Assembly: GCA_902492895.1 (NCBI GenBank)
Contig: CABUNG010000030.1
Location: 1-29,758, forward strand
DNA length: 29,758 nt
Origin: an uncultured Oscillospiraceae bacterium
GTDB taxonomy: Bacteria > Bacillota > Clostridia > Oscillospirales > Acutalibacteraceae
Direction of reading: 5' to 3'
Shown here: one piece after another, positions 8,584 through 17,356 of the stretch
Numbering within the stretch: the stretch's first letter is position 1
Layout of the letters: every line of letters starts with the position of its first letter
Position numbers and translations under genes: made by a program
Notes under the pieces: generated by a model
Seen by the model: only the letters and a program-made list of their open reading frames with translations
Told to the model about the DNA's origin: nothing
Databases searched by the model: none

Positions 8584-9063
8584 ATGACGGAACGGACAGA
8601 GCCGCGGGAAGAGGATTCCCTGTTTACGCTGCTCTCCCAAACCATGCGCCTGTATTTTCTGCGCCATTACACCATGCTCGAAAACAGGGAGCTCCATCCG
8701 GGGCAGGTGCCGGTCCTCATGGAACTCAGCCAAAGCGACGGGCTCAGCCAGATCGAGCTCAGCCGGCGGATCCATGTCCGGCCGCCGACCGTGGCCGTCA
8801 TGCTGCAGCGCATGGAAAAAGCCGAACTGATCCGGAGAAAACCCGATGAAAAGGATCAGCGGGTATCCCGGGTATACCTGACGGATAAGGGGCGCGACGT
8901 CCATCGGGACGTCCAGAAAATGGTCGAAACCATCGACCGGGAGTGCCTGGACGATTTCACCCGGGAGGAAGTGCTCCTGCTCAAACGCTTTTTGCGGCAA
9001 ATCAAGGAAAATCTGGTAACGGTCTGCGGAGGCGACGTCATGCCGCCCTGCCGGCCGTTGTGA
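8584..9063 (+). CDS. MarR family transcriptional regulator
   Basis: A 159-residue winged-helix regulator. The core is LSQIELSRRIHVRPPTVAVM (about residues 56-75; recognition helix in the second half), followed by a wing with DEKDQRVSRVYLTDKG, the classic MarR wing signature. An N-terminal and a long C-terminal helix supply the dimer interface. I chose ATG 8584 over the in-frame GTG at 8575 because AGGGGG lies eight bases upstream of the ATG and would overlap the GTG. It is the first gene of an operon with a two-gene ABC exporter (14-base gap). With the operator palindrome over its start site it should repress the operon until a small ligand binds. The ligand is unknown. Confidence 0.92.
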   Translation: MTERTEPREEDSLFTLLSQTMRLYFLRHYTMLENRELHPGQVPVLMELSQSDGLSQIELSRRIHVRPPTVAVMLQRMEKAELIRRKPDEKDQRVSRVYLTDKGRDVHRDVQKMVETIDRECLDDFTREEVLLLKRFLRQIKENLVTVCGGDVMPPCRPL

Positions 9064-9077
9064 GAAGGAGTGATTCG

Positions 9078-11327
9078 ATGCTGAAACTGGTCAAGTATCT
9101 CAAAAAATCCATTCTGCCTATTCTGCTGATCGTGATGCTGCTGGTGGTGCAGGCGATGTGCGACCTGTCCCTGCCCGATTTCACGGCGAAAATCGTGGAT
9201 ATCGGCATCCAGAAGGGCGGGATCGAGGACGCGGTGCCGACTTACATCCGGCAGAGCGAAATGGAAAAGCTCTTCCTCTTTATGAAGGAGGACGACCAGC
9301 AGACGATCAAGTCCGCCTACACCCTGCTGGACAAGGACTCTCTGTCGGAAAAAGAATTCGACAGGCTGCGCCGCAAAGTTCCGGCCATTGAGACGCAGGC
9401 GGTGTATGAGCTCAAGAAGATCACCAAGGACGAACGGGAGACGCTCAACGGCCTCTTCGGGCTGCCGATGCTGATCATCTCCGCCTTTTCGGGGGAGAGC
9501 GGTGCTTCGGAGGAAATGCTCCAGATGTTCGCCGCGGATATGCCGGCCGGTTCTATTCAGAACGGGCAGGATATGCTCGCGCTATTTACGATGATGCCAA
9601 CCGAAGCCCGGCTGGCGATGGCGGACTCCATTCAAGACAAGTTGTCCGCCCTGCCCGATTCCATCCTCACATCCCGCGCCGCTGCCTATCTGAAGGAGGA
9701 ATACCGGGCCGCCGGCATCGATGTGGATGGGCTGCAGAACCAGTACGTATTGCTGGCCGGCGCGAAAATGCTGGGGCTCGCCCTGCTGAGCATGGCGGTG
9801 ACCATTCTGGTGAGCTTCATGGCGGCGCGGGTGGCCGCGGCTCTCGGCCAGGAGCTTCGCGGCCGGGTTTTCCGCAAGGTCGTCGGGTTTTCCCATACCG
9901 AATTCGACCACTTCTCCACCGCCTCCCTCATCACCCGCAGCACCAACGATATTCAGCAGATCCAGATGCTTTTCGTCATGCTGCTGCGCATCGTGTTCTA
10001 TGCCCCCATTATGGGCGTCGGCGGCGTGATCAAGGTGATGAACACCAATTCTTCGATGGCGTGGATCATCGGCGTGGCGGTGCTCGCGATCATCGCGATC
10101 GTGCTGGTGCTGTTCGCCGTGGCTATGCCGAAGTTCAACCTCATGCAGAAATTGGTCGACAAGCTCAACCTGGTCACCCGTGAAATCCTGACGGGGCTGC
10201 CGGTCATCCGGGCGTTCAGCACCGAGAAGCACGAGGAAGAGCGGTTTGACAAGGCCAACCGGAACTTAACCAGAACCAACCTGTTCGTCAACCGTGTCAT
10301 GAGCTGCATGATGCCAGTGATGATGCTGGTGATGAACGGCATCACCCTCCTGATCGTCTGGAACGGCGGCCACGGTATCCAGAACGGCACCATGCAGGTC
10401 GGCGATATGATGGCGTTCATCCAGTATACGATGCAGATCGTCATGTCCTTCTTAATGATCTGCATGATGTCGATCATGTGGCCCCGCGCCTCGGTGTCCG
10501 CCAAGCGGATCGAGGAAGTCATCCAGACCGAAGCGGTCATCCGGGATCCCGACGCGCCGGCTTCGTTTAAAGAGGACCGGAAAGGCGTGGTGGAGTTCCG
10601 GGATGTCAGCTTCCGCTATCCGGGCGCCGACGAAAACGTGCTCAGCCACATCAGCTTCACCGCGAAACCGGGCGAAACCACGGCTTTCATCGGCTCCACC
10701 GGCAGCGGCAAGTCCACCCTGATCAACCTGATCCCCCGGTTCTACGACGTGTCCGAAGGAGCCATCGAGGTCAATGGCGTGGATGTCCGGCAGGTTGCTC
10801 TCCACGATCTGCGCGCCAGGATCGGGTATGTGCCGCAGAAGGGCATGCTCTTCTCCGGCACGATCGAAAGCAACCTGAAATACGGCGGCGAGACGGTGAC
10901 GGACGACGATATGGTGCAGGCGGCGCAGATTGCGCAGGCGGAGGATTTCATATCCCAGAAGCCGGACACCTACGGCTCCGAAATCTCTCAGGGCGGCACC
11001 AACGTCTCGGGCGGCCAGAAGCAGCGCCTTTCCATCGCCCGGGCCATCGCCATTCATCCCGACGTGTATATTTTCGACGACAGTTTCTCCGCACTCGACT
11101 ATAAGACCGATGTGGCCCTGCGCCGCGCGCTCCGGGATCAGACCCGGAACAGCACGGTTCTCATCGTGGCCCAGCGGATCAGCACCATTCTGCACGCGGA
11201 CCAGATCCTCGTGCTGGACGAGGGGCGGATCGTCGGACGGGGTACCCATAAGGAACTGATGGAATCCTGCGAGGAATACCGGCAGATTGCCGAATCTCAG
11301 CTGTCAAAGGAGGAATTGGCACAATGA
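9078..11327 (+). CDS. ABC exporter half-transporter with degenerate ATP site and large external loop
   Basis: A 749-residue transmembrane/ATPase fusion. TM1 (about 12-30) is followed by an unusual soluble insertion of about 175 residues (about 45-220) before TM2, predicted to face outside; the rest is a normal six-helix exporter domain and a C-terminal NBD. In the NBD: Walker A GSTGSGKST (539-547), a canonical signature VSGGQ (643-647), Walker B ending Asp667-Asp668, where Glu is expected at 668, and Gln699 replacing the H-loop His. These two changes match the degenerate site of heterodimeric exporters such as TM287/288 and BmrCD. ATG 9078 has GAAGGAG upstream and gives a proper N-terminus; an in-frame start at 8943 would lie inside marR. 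Its stop overlaps the partner start (ATGA). Substrate unknown, likely a drug or lipid-like molecule. Confidence 0.92.
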   Translation: MLKLVKYLKKSILPILLIVMLLVVQAMCDLSLPDFTAKIVDIGIQKGGIEDAVPTYIRQSEMEKLFLFMKEDDQQTIKSAYTLLDKDSLSEKEFDRLRRKVPAIETQAVYELKKITKDERETLNGLFGLPMLIISAFSGESGASEEMLQMFAADMPAGSIQNGQDMLALFTMMPTEARLAMADSIQDKLSALPDSILTSRAAAYLKEEYRAAGIDVDGLQNQYVLLAGAKMLGLALLSMAVTILVSFMAARVAAALGQELRGRVFRKVVGFSHTEFDHFSTASLITRSTNDIQQIQMLFVMLLRIVFYAPIMGVGGVIKVMNTNSSMAWIIGVAVLAIIAIVLVLFAVAMPKFNLMQKLVDKLNLVTREILTGLPVIRAFSTEKHEEERFDKANRNLTRTNLFVNRVMSCMMPVMMLVMNGITLLIVWNGGHGIQNGTMQVGDMMAFIQYTMQIVMSFLMICMMSIMWPRASVSAKRIEEVIQTEAVIRDPDAPASFKEDRKGVVEFRDVSFRYPGADENVLSHISFTAKPGETTAFIGSTGSGKSTLINLIPRFYDVSEGAIEVNGVDVRQVALHDLRARIGYVPQKGMLFSGTIESNLKYGGETVTDDDMVQAAQIAQAEDFISQKPDTYGSEISQGGTNVSGGQKQRLSIARAIAIHPDVYIFDDSFSALDYKTDVALRRALRDQTRNSTVLIVAQRISTILHADQILVLDEGRIVGRGTHKELMESCEEYRQIAESQLSKEELAQ

Positions 11328-13183
11328 GCGACGAAAAACGTCCCGCAATGCGTCCGGGCGGCATGGGCCACGGCCCCGGACATTTCAGCGGCGAAAAGGC
11401 CAAGGACTTCGGCGGCACCATGCGCAAGCTCATCAAGTATATCTCCCGCTATAAAGTGTCGATCATCCTGGTGCTGATCTTCGCCGTGGGCGGCGTGCTC
11501 TTGAACATTTACGGCCCGAAGGTGCTGATGAAGGCCAACGGCGCCATCGTCGACGGTGTGATGGAGATGGTGTCGGGGGTGCCGGGCGGCGGCATCGACT
11601 TCGTGTACGTGGGAGAAATCCTGCTCATCCTGCTGGGCATGTATCTGCTCAGTTCCGGACTGACGGTCGTTCAGGGCGTTCTGATGACCGGCGTGTCCCA
11701 GAAGGTGTCCTACAACCTGCGGCGGGAGATCTCCCAGAAGATCAACCGTCTGCCCATGAAATACTACGATACCAAGACCCACGGCGAGGTGCTCTCCCGC
11801 GTCACGAACGATGTGGATACCCTGAGCCAGAGCCTCAACCAGAGCATCACCCAGCTCATCACCTCCGTCACCCAGGTGGTCGGCGTGCTGGTGATGATGC
11901 TGACCATCAGCTGGGAACTGACCCTGGCGGCGCTGTGCATCCTGCCGATTTCGATGTTCTGCATCAGCTTCATCGTCAAGCATTCCCAAAAATACTTCAA
12001 ATCCCAGCAGGAATATCTGGGACATATCAACGGACAGGTGGAAGAGGTGTACGGCGGGCACAGCATTGTCCAGGCCTTCAATCATGAGGAAGAGACGATC
12101 GGCCGCTTCGACGAAACCAATGAGACGCTGTACAAATCCGCCTGGAAATCCCAGTTCCTGTCGGGGATGATGCAGCCTATGATGCAGTTCATCGGCAACC
12201 TCGGATATGTCGTGGTGTCGGTGCTGGGCGGCTGGCTGGTCATCCGGGGCCGGATCGGCGTGGAGGCCATCGTGTCCTTTGTGCAGTATGTCCGCATGTT
12301 CACCCAGCCTTTCGCGCAGGTGGCGCAGGTGGCCAATCTGCTCCAGTCCACGGCGGCGGCCAGCGAGCGGGTGTTCGAATTCCTCGAGGAGTCCGAAGAG
12401 GACATCACGGTGGAGCATCCTGTCTCGATCGACGGCCTGCAGGGTCAGGTGGATTTCGAGCATGTCAGCTTCGGCTACAACCCGGATAAAATCATCATCC
12501 ACGATTTCACCGCCCATGTGAAGCCCGGGCAGAAAATCGCCATTGTCGGCCCGACCGGCGCCGGCAAGACCACCATGGTCAAGCTGCTCATGCGGTTCTA
12601 TGATGTCAATTCGGGCGCCATCCTGGTGGACGGACACGATATCCGCGATTTCAACCGCAGCGAGCTCAGGCAGATGTTCGGCATGGTGCTGCAGGATACC
12701 TGGCTGTTCAACGGCACCATCCGGGAGAACATCCGGTACGGCCGCCTCGACGCGACCGACGAGGAGGTCGTCGCTGCCGCCAAGGCCGCGCATGTGCACC
12801 ACTTCGTCCAGACGCTGGCGAACGGCTACGACATGGAACTCAACGAGGAAGCGAGCAATGTCTCCCAAGGACAGAAGCAGCTGCTGACCATTGCGAGGGC
12901 CATTCTGGCCGATCCCAAGATCCTGATCCTCGACGAGGCGACCAGCTCGGTGGATACCCGGACCGAGGTGCGGATCCAGAAGGCGATGGATAACCTGATG
13001 CGGGGTCGGACCAGCTTTGTCATCGCGCACCGCCTCTCCACGATCCGGGATGCGGACAGCATCCTCGTGATGAAGGACGGCGATATCGTCGAACAGGGAA
13101 GCCATGAGGAACTGCTTGCCAAGAGCGGATTCTACGCCCAGCTGTACAATTCTCAGTTCGAAAACACCGAAGAGGCGGGCTGA
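11324..13183 (+). CDS. ABC exporter half-transporter with canonical Walker B and H-loop, partner of the preceding gene
   Basis: A 619-residue exporter half. A Gly/Pro/His-rich cytosolic tail (about 1-32) precedes six transmembrane helices and an NBD with Walker A GPTGAGKTT (409-417), a degenerate signature VSQGQ (513-517, Gln instead of Gly), a full Walker B with catalytic Glu538 (ILILDEA) and H-loop His569 (IAHRLST). Paired with the previous protein, the composite sites become one fully consensus site (this Walker A/B/H-loop plus the partner's VSGGQ) and one degenerate site. This is strong evidence for an obligate heterodimer. AAAGGAGG precedes the start, which overlaps the partner stop by four bases. 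It is under the MarR promoter and ends before a bidirectional terminator. Confidence 0.93.
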   Translation: MSDEKRPAMRPGGMGHGPGHFSGEKAKDFGGTMRKLIKYISRYKVSIILVLIFAVGGVLLNIYGPKVLMKANGAIVDGVMEMVSGVPGGGIDFVYVGEILLILLGMYLLSSGLTVVQGVLMTGVSQKVSYNLRREISQKINRLPMKYYDTKTHGEVLSRVTNDVDTLSQSLNQSITQLITSVTQVVGVLVMMLTISWELTLAALCILPISMFCISFIVKHSQKYFKSQQEYLGHINGQVEEVYGGHSIVQAFNHEEETIGRFDETNETLYKSAWKSQFLSGMMQPMMQFIGNLGYVVVSVLGGWLVIRGRIGVEAIVSFVQYVRMFTQPFAQVAQVANLLQSTAAASERVFEFLEESEEDITVEHPVSIDGLQGQVDFEHVSFGYNPDKIIIHDFTAHVKPGQKIAIVGPTGAGKTTMVKLLMRFYDVNSGAILVDGHDIRDFNRSELRQMFGMVLQDTWLFNGTIRENIRYGRLDATDEEVVAAAKAAHVHHFVQTLANGYDMELNEEASNVSQGQKQLLTIARAILADPKILILDEATSSVDTRTEVRIQKAMDNLMRGRTSFVIAHRLSTIRDADSILVMKDGDIVEQGSHEELLAKSGFYAQLYNSQFENTEEAG

Positions 13184-13215
13184 TCCATCCGCGGCCGACG
13201 GTGCAGACACGGAAA

Positions 13216-13259
13216 AAAACAGGAGCCGATGGGGATTTATCCCCATCGGCTCCTGTTTT
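13216..13259. terminator. Bidirectional terminator between the ABC exporter and purF
   Basis: A perfect 20-bp inverted repeat (13216-13235 and 13240-13259) with a TTTA loop; the stem includes CAGGAGCCGATGGGGA. It has an A run on the left and a T run on the right, so it can end both the rightward exporter mRNA and the leftward nitrogen operon after purF. Confidence 0.95.
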
Positions 13260-13287
13260 GACTGGCCGCCGTCCGCGGCCAGAAGGA

Positions 13288-14670
13288 TTATGGTTTGGCG
13301 TGTCCGGTGAAACAGGCGGTACAGAACGGCCGTTTGCAGCCGCTGCACGCTTGTTTGAGCCCCTCCAGGCGAATGTATCCCAGGCTGTCCGCCCCGATTT
13401 TCCGGCCGATCTCCTCGATGCTCATGGCGTTCGCAATCAGACGGTCTGCCCGGTCGATATCCGTGCCGTAATGGCAGGTATAGCGGAAGGGGGGCGAGGA
13501 TATCCGCATGTGCACCTCTTTGGCGCCCGCCTTTTTCAGGCTTCTCACGATTTTTTCACTCGTCGTGCCGCGGACGATCGAATCGTCCACCAGGACAACC
13601 CGCTTGTCCCGGACATTGGCGGCAAGCGGATTGAGCTTCAGCCGGACGGCGCTGTCGCGCATATCCTGTGTAGGATAGATAAAGCTTCTGCCGATATAGC
13701 GGTTTTTGACGAAACCGGGGGAGAGCGGGATGCCGCTGCGCGCGCTGTAGCCGATGGCCGCCTCCAATCCCGAATCGGGCACGCCGCAGACCACGTCGGC
13801 GTCCACGGGGTATTCCTCCGCCAATATAGCCCCCATGCGGTAACGGGCTTCGTAGACGCTCAGCCCGTCTATCACCGAATCGGGCCGGGCGAAATAGACG
13901 TACTCGAATATGCAGAGCCCGGCTCCCTCCTGCCGGTCGTGCAGCGCCACTTCCGCATGGGTGAGTTCGCCGTTTTCCATCACGATCACCTCACCCGGAA
14001 GCACATCGCGCAGGAAGGTGAATCCGCAGGCGTCCAGCGCGCAGCTTTCGGAAGCCACGGCGATGCCGCTCGGACCGGTCCCCAGGCAGAGCGGCCGGTA
14101 TCCATTGGGATCCCGCATGGCGATCAGCCGGTTTTCACTGCTGAGCACCACCAGCGAAAAGGCGCCCTGCAGTCGTTTCCCGGCCTCGATGATCCCCCGC
14201 AGCGTATCCTGTTCCCGGGTGATGGAGTAGGCGATCAGGGAGGAGACCACCTCGCTGTCGCTCGTGGCGCTGAAATCCAGGCCGTGCTGACCCAGTTCCC
14301 GCCGCAGTTCCTGGGCGTTCGTGACGTTTCCGTTGTGCGCGGTGGCGATCCGGCCGGTCAGGTACTCGGTGACAAAGGGCCCGACGTTTTCCATGCAGTT
14401 TGCGCCCGTGGTGGAATACCGCGCGTGGCCCAACGCCAGCTTGGCGCGCGGAAACGCGCCGAGGATCTCCTGAGAAAATACTTCGCTGACCAGGCCGACC
14501 TGTTTGTGACACTGGATTTTTGTGTCCAGGGCCACGGCGATGCCGGCCCCTTCCTGTCCGCGGTGCTGGAGGGACAGCAGCCCGTTATAGGTGATCCCGG
14601 CCGCGTCGTTTCCCGTGGTGCTGATCCCGAATACGGCGCATTCTTCCGTCAGTTTCCCGTCAATTTTCAT
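13288..14670 (-). CDS. purF: Amidophosphoribosyltransferase (glutamine PRPP amidotransferase)
   Basis: A 460-residue enzyme making 5-phosphoribosylamine from PRPP and glutamine, the first committed purine step. The ten-residue leader MKIDGKLTEE precedes Cys11, the N-terminal nucleophile after maturation. The Ntn-type glutaminase domain includes LQHRGQEGAG, HARYSTTG and NGNVTN. The phosphoribosyltransferase half has the PRPP loop VVLVDDSIVRGTT (358-370). Cysteines at 253, 399 and near 442-453 fit the Fe-S cluster of the Bacillus-type enzyme. Its start overlaps the ANTAR gene by 11 bases, so it is the last cistron of the nitrogen operon rather than part of a pur cluster. That placement implies that glutamine availability and purine entry are co-regulated. 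Confidence 0.95.
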   Translation of the reverse strand: MKIDGKLTEECAVFGISTTGNDAAGITYNGLLSLQHRGQEGAGIAVALDTKIQCHKQVGLVSEVFSQEILGAFPRAKLALGHARYSTTGANCMENVGPFVTEYLTGRIATAHNGNVTNAQELRRELGQHGLDFSATSDSEVVSSLIAYSITREQDTLRGIIEAGKRLQGAFSLVVLSSENRLIAMRDPNGYRPLCLGTGPSGIAVASESCALDACGFTFLRDVLPGEVIVMENGELTHAEVALHDRQEGAGLCIFEYVYFARPDSVIDGLSVYEARYRMGAILAEEYPVDADVVCGVPDSGLEAAIGYSARSGIPLSPGFVKNRYIGRSFIYPTQDMRDSAVRLKLNPLAANVRDKRVVLVDDSIVRGTTSEKIVRSLKKAGAKEVHMRISSPPFRYTCHYGTDIDRADRLIANAMSIEEIGRKIGADSLGYIRLEGLKQACSGCKRPFCTACFTGHAKP

Positions 14671-15229
14671 ACATTTTCAAGATCCCTTCCGCGACGTCCC
14701 GCTTGGTTGTCCGCATATCCATTGCCTGCTTTTCGATATGCCGGTGAGCCTCCTGCTCGCTCATGCCGAGATAGGAGATCAGAATGCATTTGGCCCGGTC
14801 GACAAGGCGGATGTCCTCGATCTGCTGTTTTAACCGGCTGTTCTCCTCTTGCATACGCCGCATGCGGGATACGGCCGATTTGGCCAGCTTCAGAGCGGAC
14901 CAGAACATGGTCCTGGTCGTCGGTTTGGCCACGGTGAACACGCCGTATTCCTCGGTTTGGGCGGAAACGTCCTCAAAATGTTCGCTGCCGACCACCAGAA
15001 TGACCTGGCTCATCCCCTTTGAAGCGATCGTGCGGGACAGGCTTTCACCCGTCTCGTCCCGGAGAGGGGCGTTGATGATGATCAGGTCGAAATCCCTTTC
15101 CATCAGGAGGCGTCTGGCTTCTCCGCCCGTCTGCAGGGCGGAGATCTGCCCGATGGCAGCGGCGCGCAGCATGTCCGCGAAAAACGCCGTGCTTTTTTCG
15201 GAGGAGGAGAGGATCAACGCGCTGTCCAT
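14660..15229 (-). CDS. ANTAR domain RNA-binding antiterminator with pseudo-receiver domain
   Basis: A 189-residue AmiR/NasR/EutV-like protein. Residues 1-105 form a receiver-like fold (ALILSSSEK, FDLIIINAPL, ILVVGS, VAKP), but the phosphoacceptor Asp is replaced by Asn53 and the acidic pair by serines; only the conserved Lys (102) remains. A coiled linker (about 115-135, MRRMQEENSRLKQQIEDI) leads to the ANTAR three-helix domain (about 128-186; RAKCILISYLGMSEQEAHRHI, then DVAEGIL). ANTAR proteins bind hexaloop RNA hairpins and prevent transcription termination. ATG 15229 follows GGGTGG; an in-frame TTG at 15256 would add nine residues. It sits between glnA and purF inside an operon that itself starts with a matching RNA element, so it probably controls its own synthesis plus asnA and amt. 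Lack of the Asp argues against kinase control; the signal is unknown. Confidence 0.93.
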   Translation of the reverse strand: MDSALILSSSEKSTAFFADMLRAAAIGQISALQTGGEARRLLMERDFDLIIINAPLRDETGESLSRTIASKGMSQVILVVGSEHFEDVSAQTEEYGVFTVAKPTTRTMFWSALKLAKSAVSRMRRMQEENSRLKQQIEDIRLVDRAKCILISYLGMSEQEAHRHIEKQAMDMRTTKRDVAEGILKMYEN

Positions 15230-15262
15230 ATAATCGCCACCCGTCCGGCTATCCAAACCGTT

Positions 15263-16582
15263 TTATAAAACGCTGAAATAGGCATCCCTGCAAAACGCCT
15301 CTTTGTCGGAAGCGGCAGCGTACGCGGCGGCTTCCGCTTTTTTGCAGGCAGCCACGCTGGCCAGCAGATCGTCTCCCAGGGTTTGCCGCACAAAGGAGCT
15401 GCTTTCGGCTAGTGCAGCCGCTTGTTCCAGGCTGTCCGGCAGCCGAACGAGAGCGCCGGTAACCGCGCTGTCCGCCGTGTACAGGTCGGCGTCGACGGCC
15501 GGGGGCAGGGGTAGTCCGGCTTCTATTCCGGCCAGCCCGGCTGCCAGGATCAAAGCAAAGGCCAGATAGGGGTTGAGGGACGGATCGGGCGAGCGAAGCT
15601 CCATGCGCACCCTCTCGCCCACGGCCGCGGGTATCCGGATCAGCTGCGACCGGTTTTGATGCGACCACGACACATACCGCGGGGCTTCAAACCGGCCCAG
15701 GCGGCTGTAGGAATTACCGATCGGGTTGAGAAAGAGGGTCATGTCGGGTGTTTTCTCCAGAATACCTGCGATAAAGCTCTCGGCGGCCGCGGAATGGCCT
15801 TTGGCGGCGTTTTGAAAGATGTTCCGCCCGTTCCGGGCCAGGGACAGGTTGACATGCAGCCCGCTGCCTGCATGTTCGGGCAGCGGTTTGGGCATGAAAG
15901 AGGCAAAGAGGCCGTTGCGTGCCGCGATCGCCTTGACGACCGATTTGAAGGTCAGCAGATTGTCCGCGGCGGACAGTGCATCGCTGCATTTAAAATCGAT
16001 CTCATTTTGTCCGGGGCCCTGTTCGTGATGGGAGCTTTCGGCGCGGATGCCCATTTCCGCCAGACAAAGGGCGATTTCGCGCCGGATGTTCTCGCCTTTA
16101 TCCAGCGGCGCGATGTCCAGATATCCGCCTTTGTCCAGGGGGGCTCCGGTGGGGTCGCCGTTTTCGTCGGTTTTGAAAAGATAGAATTCGCACTCGGAGC
16201 CAATGTTGCAGACATAACCCATGCCCGCGCACCGATCGGCGACCGTTTTGAGCAGATGGCGGCTATCAAAAGCGGAAGGGGTGCCGTCGGGATGGCGGAT
16301 GTCGCAGTAAAACCGCACCACCCGTCCCGGTCCCGGCCTCCACGGCAGAACCGTCAGAGTGGCCGGATCGGGAAATAGGAGCAGATCGGACCGCGCGGCG
16401 GTCCGAAAGCCTTTGACCGCGGATGCGTCAAAGGACACGCCGTACTGGAACGCATCCGGCAGTTCATCCGGCAGGATGGCCATGTTTTTCTGCGTGCCGA
16501 AGGGATCGCAGAAGGCGAGCCGGATGAATTTCACGTCGTTTTCCCTGACAAACTGCAGCACGTCGTCGGCGGTGGTATTCAT
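15263..16582 (-). CDS. glnA: Glutamine synthetase type I (GSI-alpha-like)
   Basis: A 439-residue glutamine synthetase (ATP, glutamate and ammonia to glutamine). Visible metal and substrate residues: Glu130 and Glu132 in GSECEFYLF, Glu187 and Glu194 in HHEQGPGQNEIDF, His243 in GSGLHVNLSL, an Asn/Arg block around 290-316 (NSYSRLG, then Arg311) and Arg330 in ELRSPDPSLNPYLAF. The length and missing C-terminal adenylylation region fit the alpha subgroup, which is feedback-controlled rather than adenylylated. ATG 16582 has GGGAGG upstream; the in-frame TTG at 16600 contains that Shine-Dalgarno and is rejected. It follows the glutamate synthase parts by 14 bases, forming a GS/GOGAT unit. It is divergent from typical GlnA, so kinetics could differ. 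Confidence 0.92.
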   Translation of the reverse strand: MNTTADDVLQFVRENDVKFIRLAFCDPFGTQKNMAILPDELPDAFQYGVSFDASAVKGFRTAARSDLLLFPDPATLTVLPWRPGPGRVVRFYCDIRHPDGTPSAFDSRHLLKTVADRCAGMGYVCNIGSECEFYLFKTDENGDPTGAPLDKGGYLDIAPLDKGENIRREIALCLAEMGIRAESSHHEQGPGQNEIDFKCSDALSAADNLLTFKSVVKAIAARNGLFASFMPKPLPEHAGSGLHVNLSLARNGRNIFQNAAKGHSAAAESFIAGILEKTPDMTLFLNPIGNSYSRLGRFEAPRYVSWSHQNRSQLIRIPAAVGERVRMELRSPDPSLNPYLAFALILAAGLAGIEAGLPLPPAVDADLYTADSAVTGALVRLPDSLEQAAALAESSSFVRQTLGDDLLASVAACKKAEAAAYAAASDKEAFCRDAYFSVL

Positions 16583-16596
16583 GCAGACATCCTCCC

Positions 16597-17328
16597 TCAA
16601 TTGGCCGTATACAGCTGCTGATATGGATTTTTCGCATTGGGTTTAAGTACATAATACCGCCCTTTGACGAGCGGATCAACATCCAATTTGAAATGCGCGG
16701 CAAACGCGTGCAGTTCCGGCAGGATATCGCGCAGATCCTCTTCTCCGGCGACCGCGGCCGCCACCTGTTCGGGAAGTCCGGCCGGCGCCGTGTCCGTGCG
16801 GATGAAGATGCGCCCGCCGTGCATGCCCGTACCGGTAAAATTACCGACAGGGACGCCGCTGCATCCGATGCCCAGCACCACGATAATGCCCCCGGCCAGG
16901 TACTCGCCCAGGAAACTGCCGACTTGGCCGCCTACGACGATGACGGGCCTTTTCAGAGGCCCGTTTGCGGGCGCGTATTCTTTCATATGGATGCCGGTTC
17001 GATATCCGGCGTTGCCGCGCACGAAGATCCGGCCGCCGCGCATGGCATAGCCGAGCGCATCCCCGGCGCTGCCGTGCACGATGATCTGGCCGCCGTTCAT
17101 GGTGTCGCCGACCGCGTCCTGCACGTTGCCCCGCACCTCGATGGCGGCCCCGTCCAGGTACGCTCCCAGGGCATTGCCGGGCGTTCCGCAGATGGTCACG
17201 TTTTTTTCCTTGAAGCCGCTGCCGATGAACCGCTGTCCGCAGCAGGCTTCGATGCATACGTCCCCCGGCTGCGACCGGATGCGTTCATTCAGCTCTTTGA
17301 AATCCAAGCCTTCGGCCGATAGTGTCAT
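16597..17328 (-). CDS. Glutamate synthase GXGXG-domain subunit (GlxC/GltB C-terminal type)
   Basis: A 243-residue protein made of a right-handed beta-helix with repeating G-x-x-G-x-x-x-G turns (for example GNALGAYLDG, GDTMNGGQIIVHG, GYAMRGGRIFVRGNAG, GTGMHGGRIFIR). This is the C-terminal structural domain of the large glutamate synthase subunit, here a separate gene as in archaeal-type and glxBCD-type split enzymes. It probably holds the synthase and amidotransferase parts together; it has no active site. It lies 28 bases after the FMN subunit and 14 before glnA, with AGGA upstream of its ATG. Function is secure by domain and context. Confidence 0.92.
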   Translation of the reverse strand: MTLSAEGLDFKELNERIRSQPGDVCIEACCGQRFIGSGFKEKNVTICGTPGNALGAYLDGAAIEVRGNVQDAVGDTMNGGQIIVHGSAGDALGYAMRGGRIFVRGNAGYRTGIHMKEYAPANGPLKRPVIVVGGQVGSFLGEYLAGGIIVVLGIGCSGVPVGNFTGTGMHGGRIFIRTDTAPAGLPEQVAAAVAGEEDLRDILPELHAFAAHFKLDVDPLVKGRYYVLKPNAKNPYQQLYTAN

Positions 17329-17356
17329 AAAGCGTGTCCTCCCGTGTCGGGGCCGG

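Noticed and set aside
11297..13348. A 683-codon antisense frame over the second ABC exporter gene
   Set aside because: Shadow frame; the plus strand encodes an exporter half with every NBD motif in place.
13201..14937. A 578-codon open frame on the plus strand across purF and the start of the ANTAR gene
   Set aside because: High GC gives long antisense frames. The minus-strand frame encodes a clear PurF with all motifs; the plus frame has no recognisable domain or ribosome binding site.
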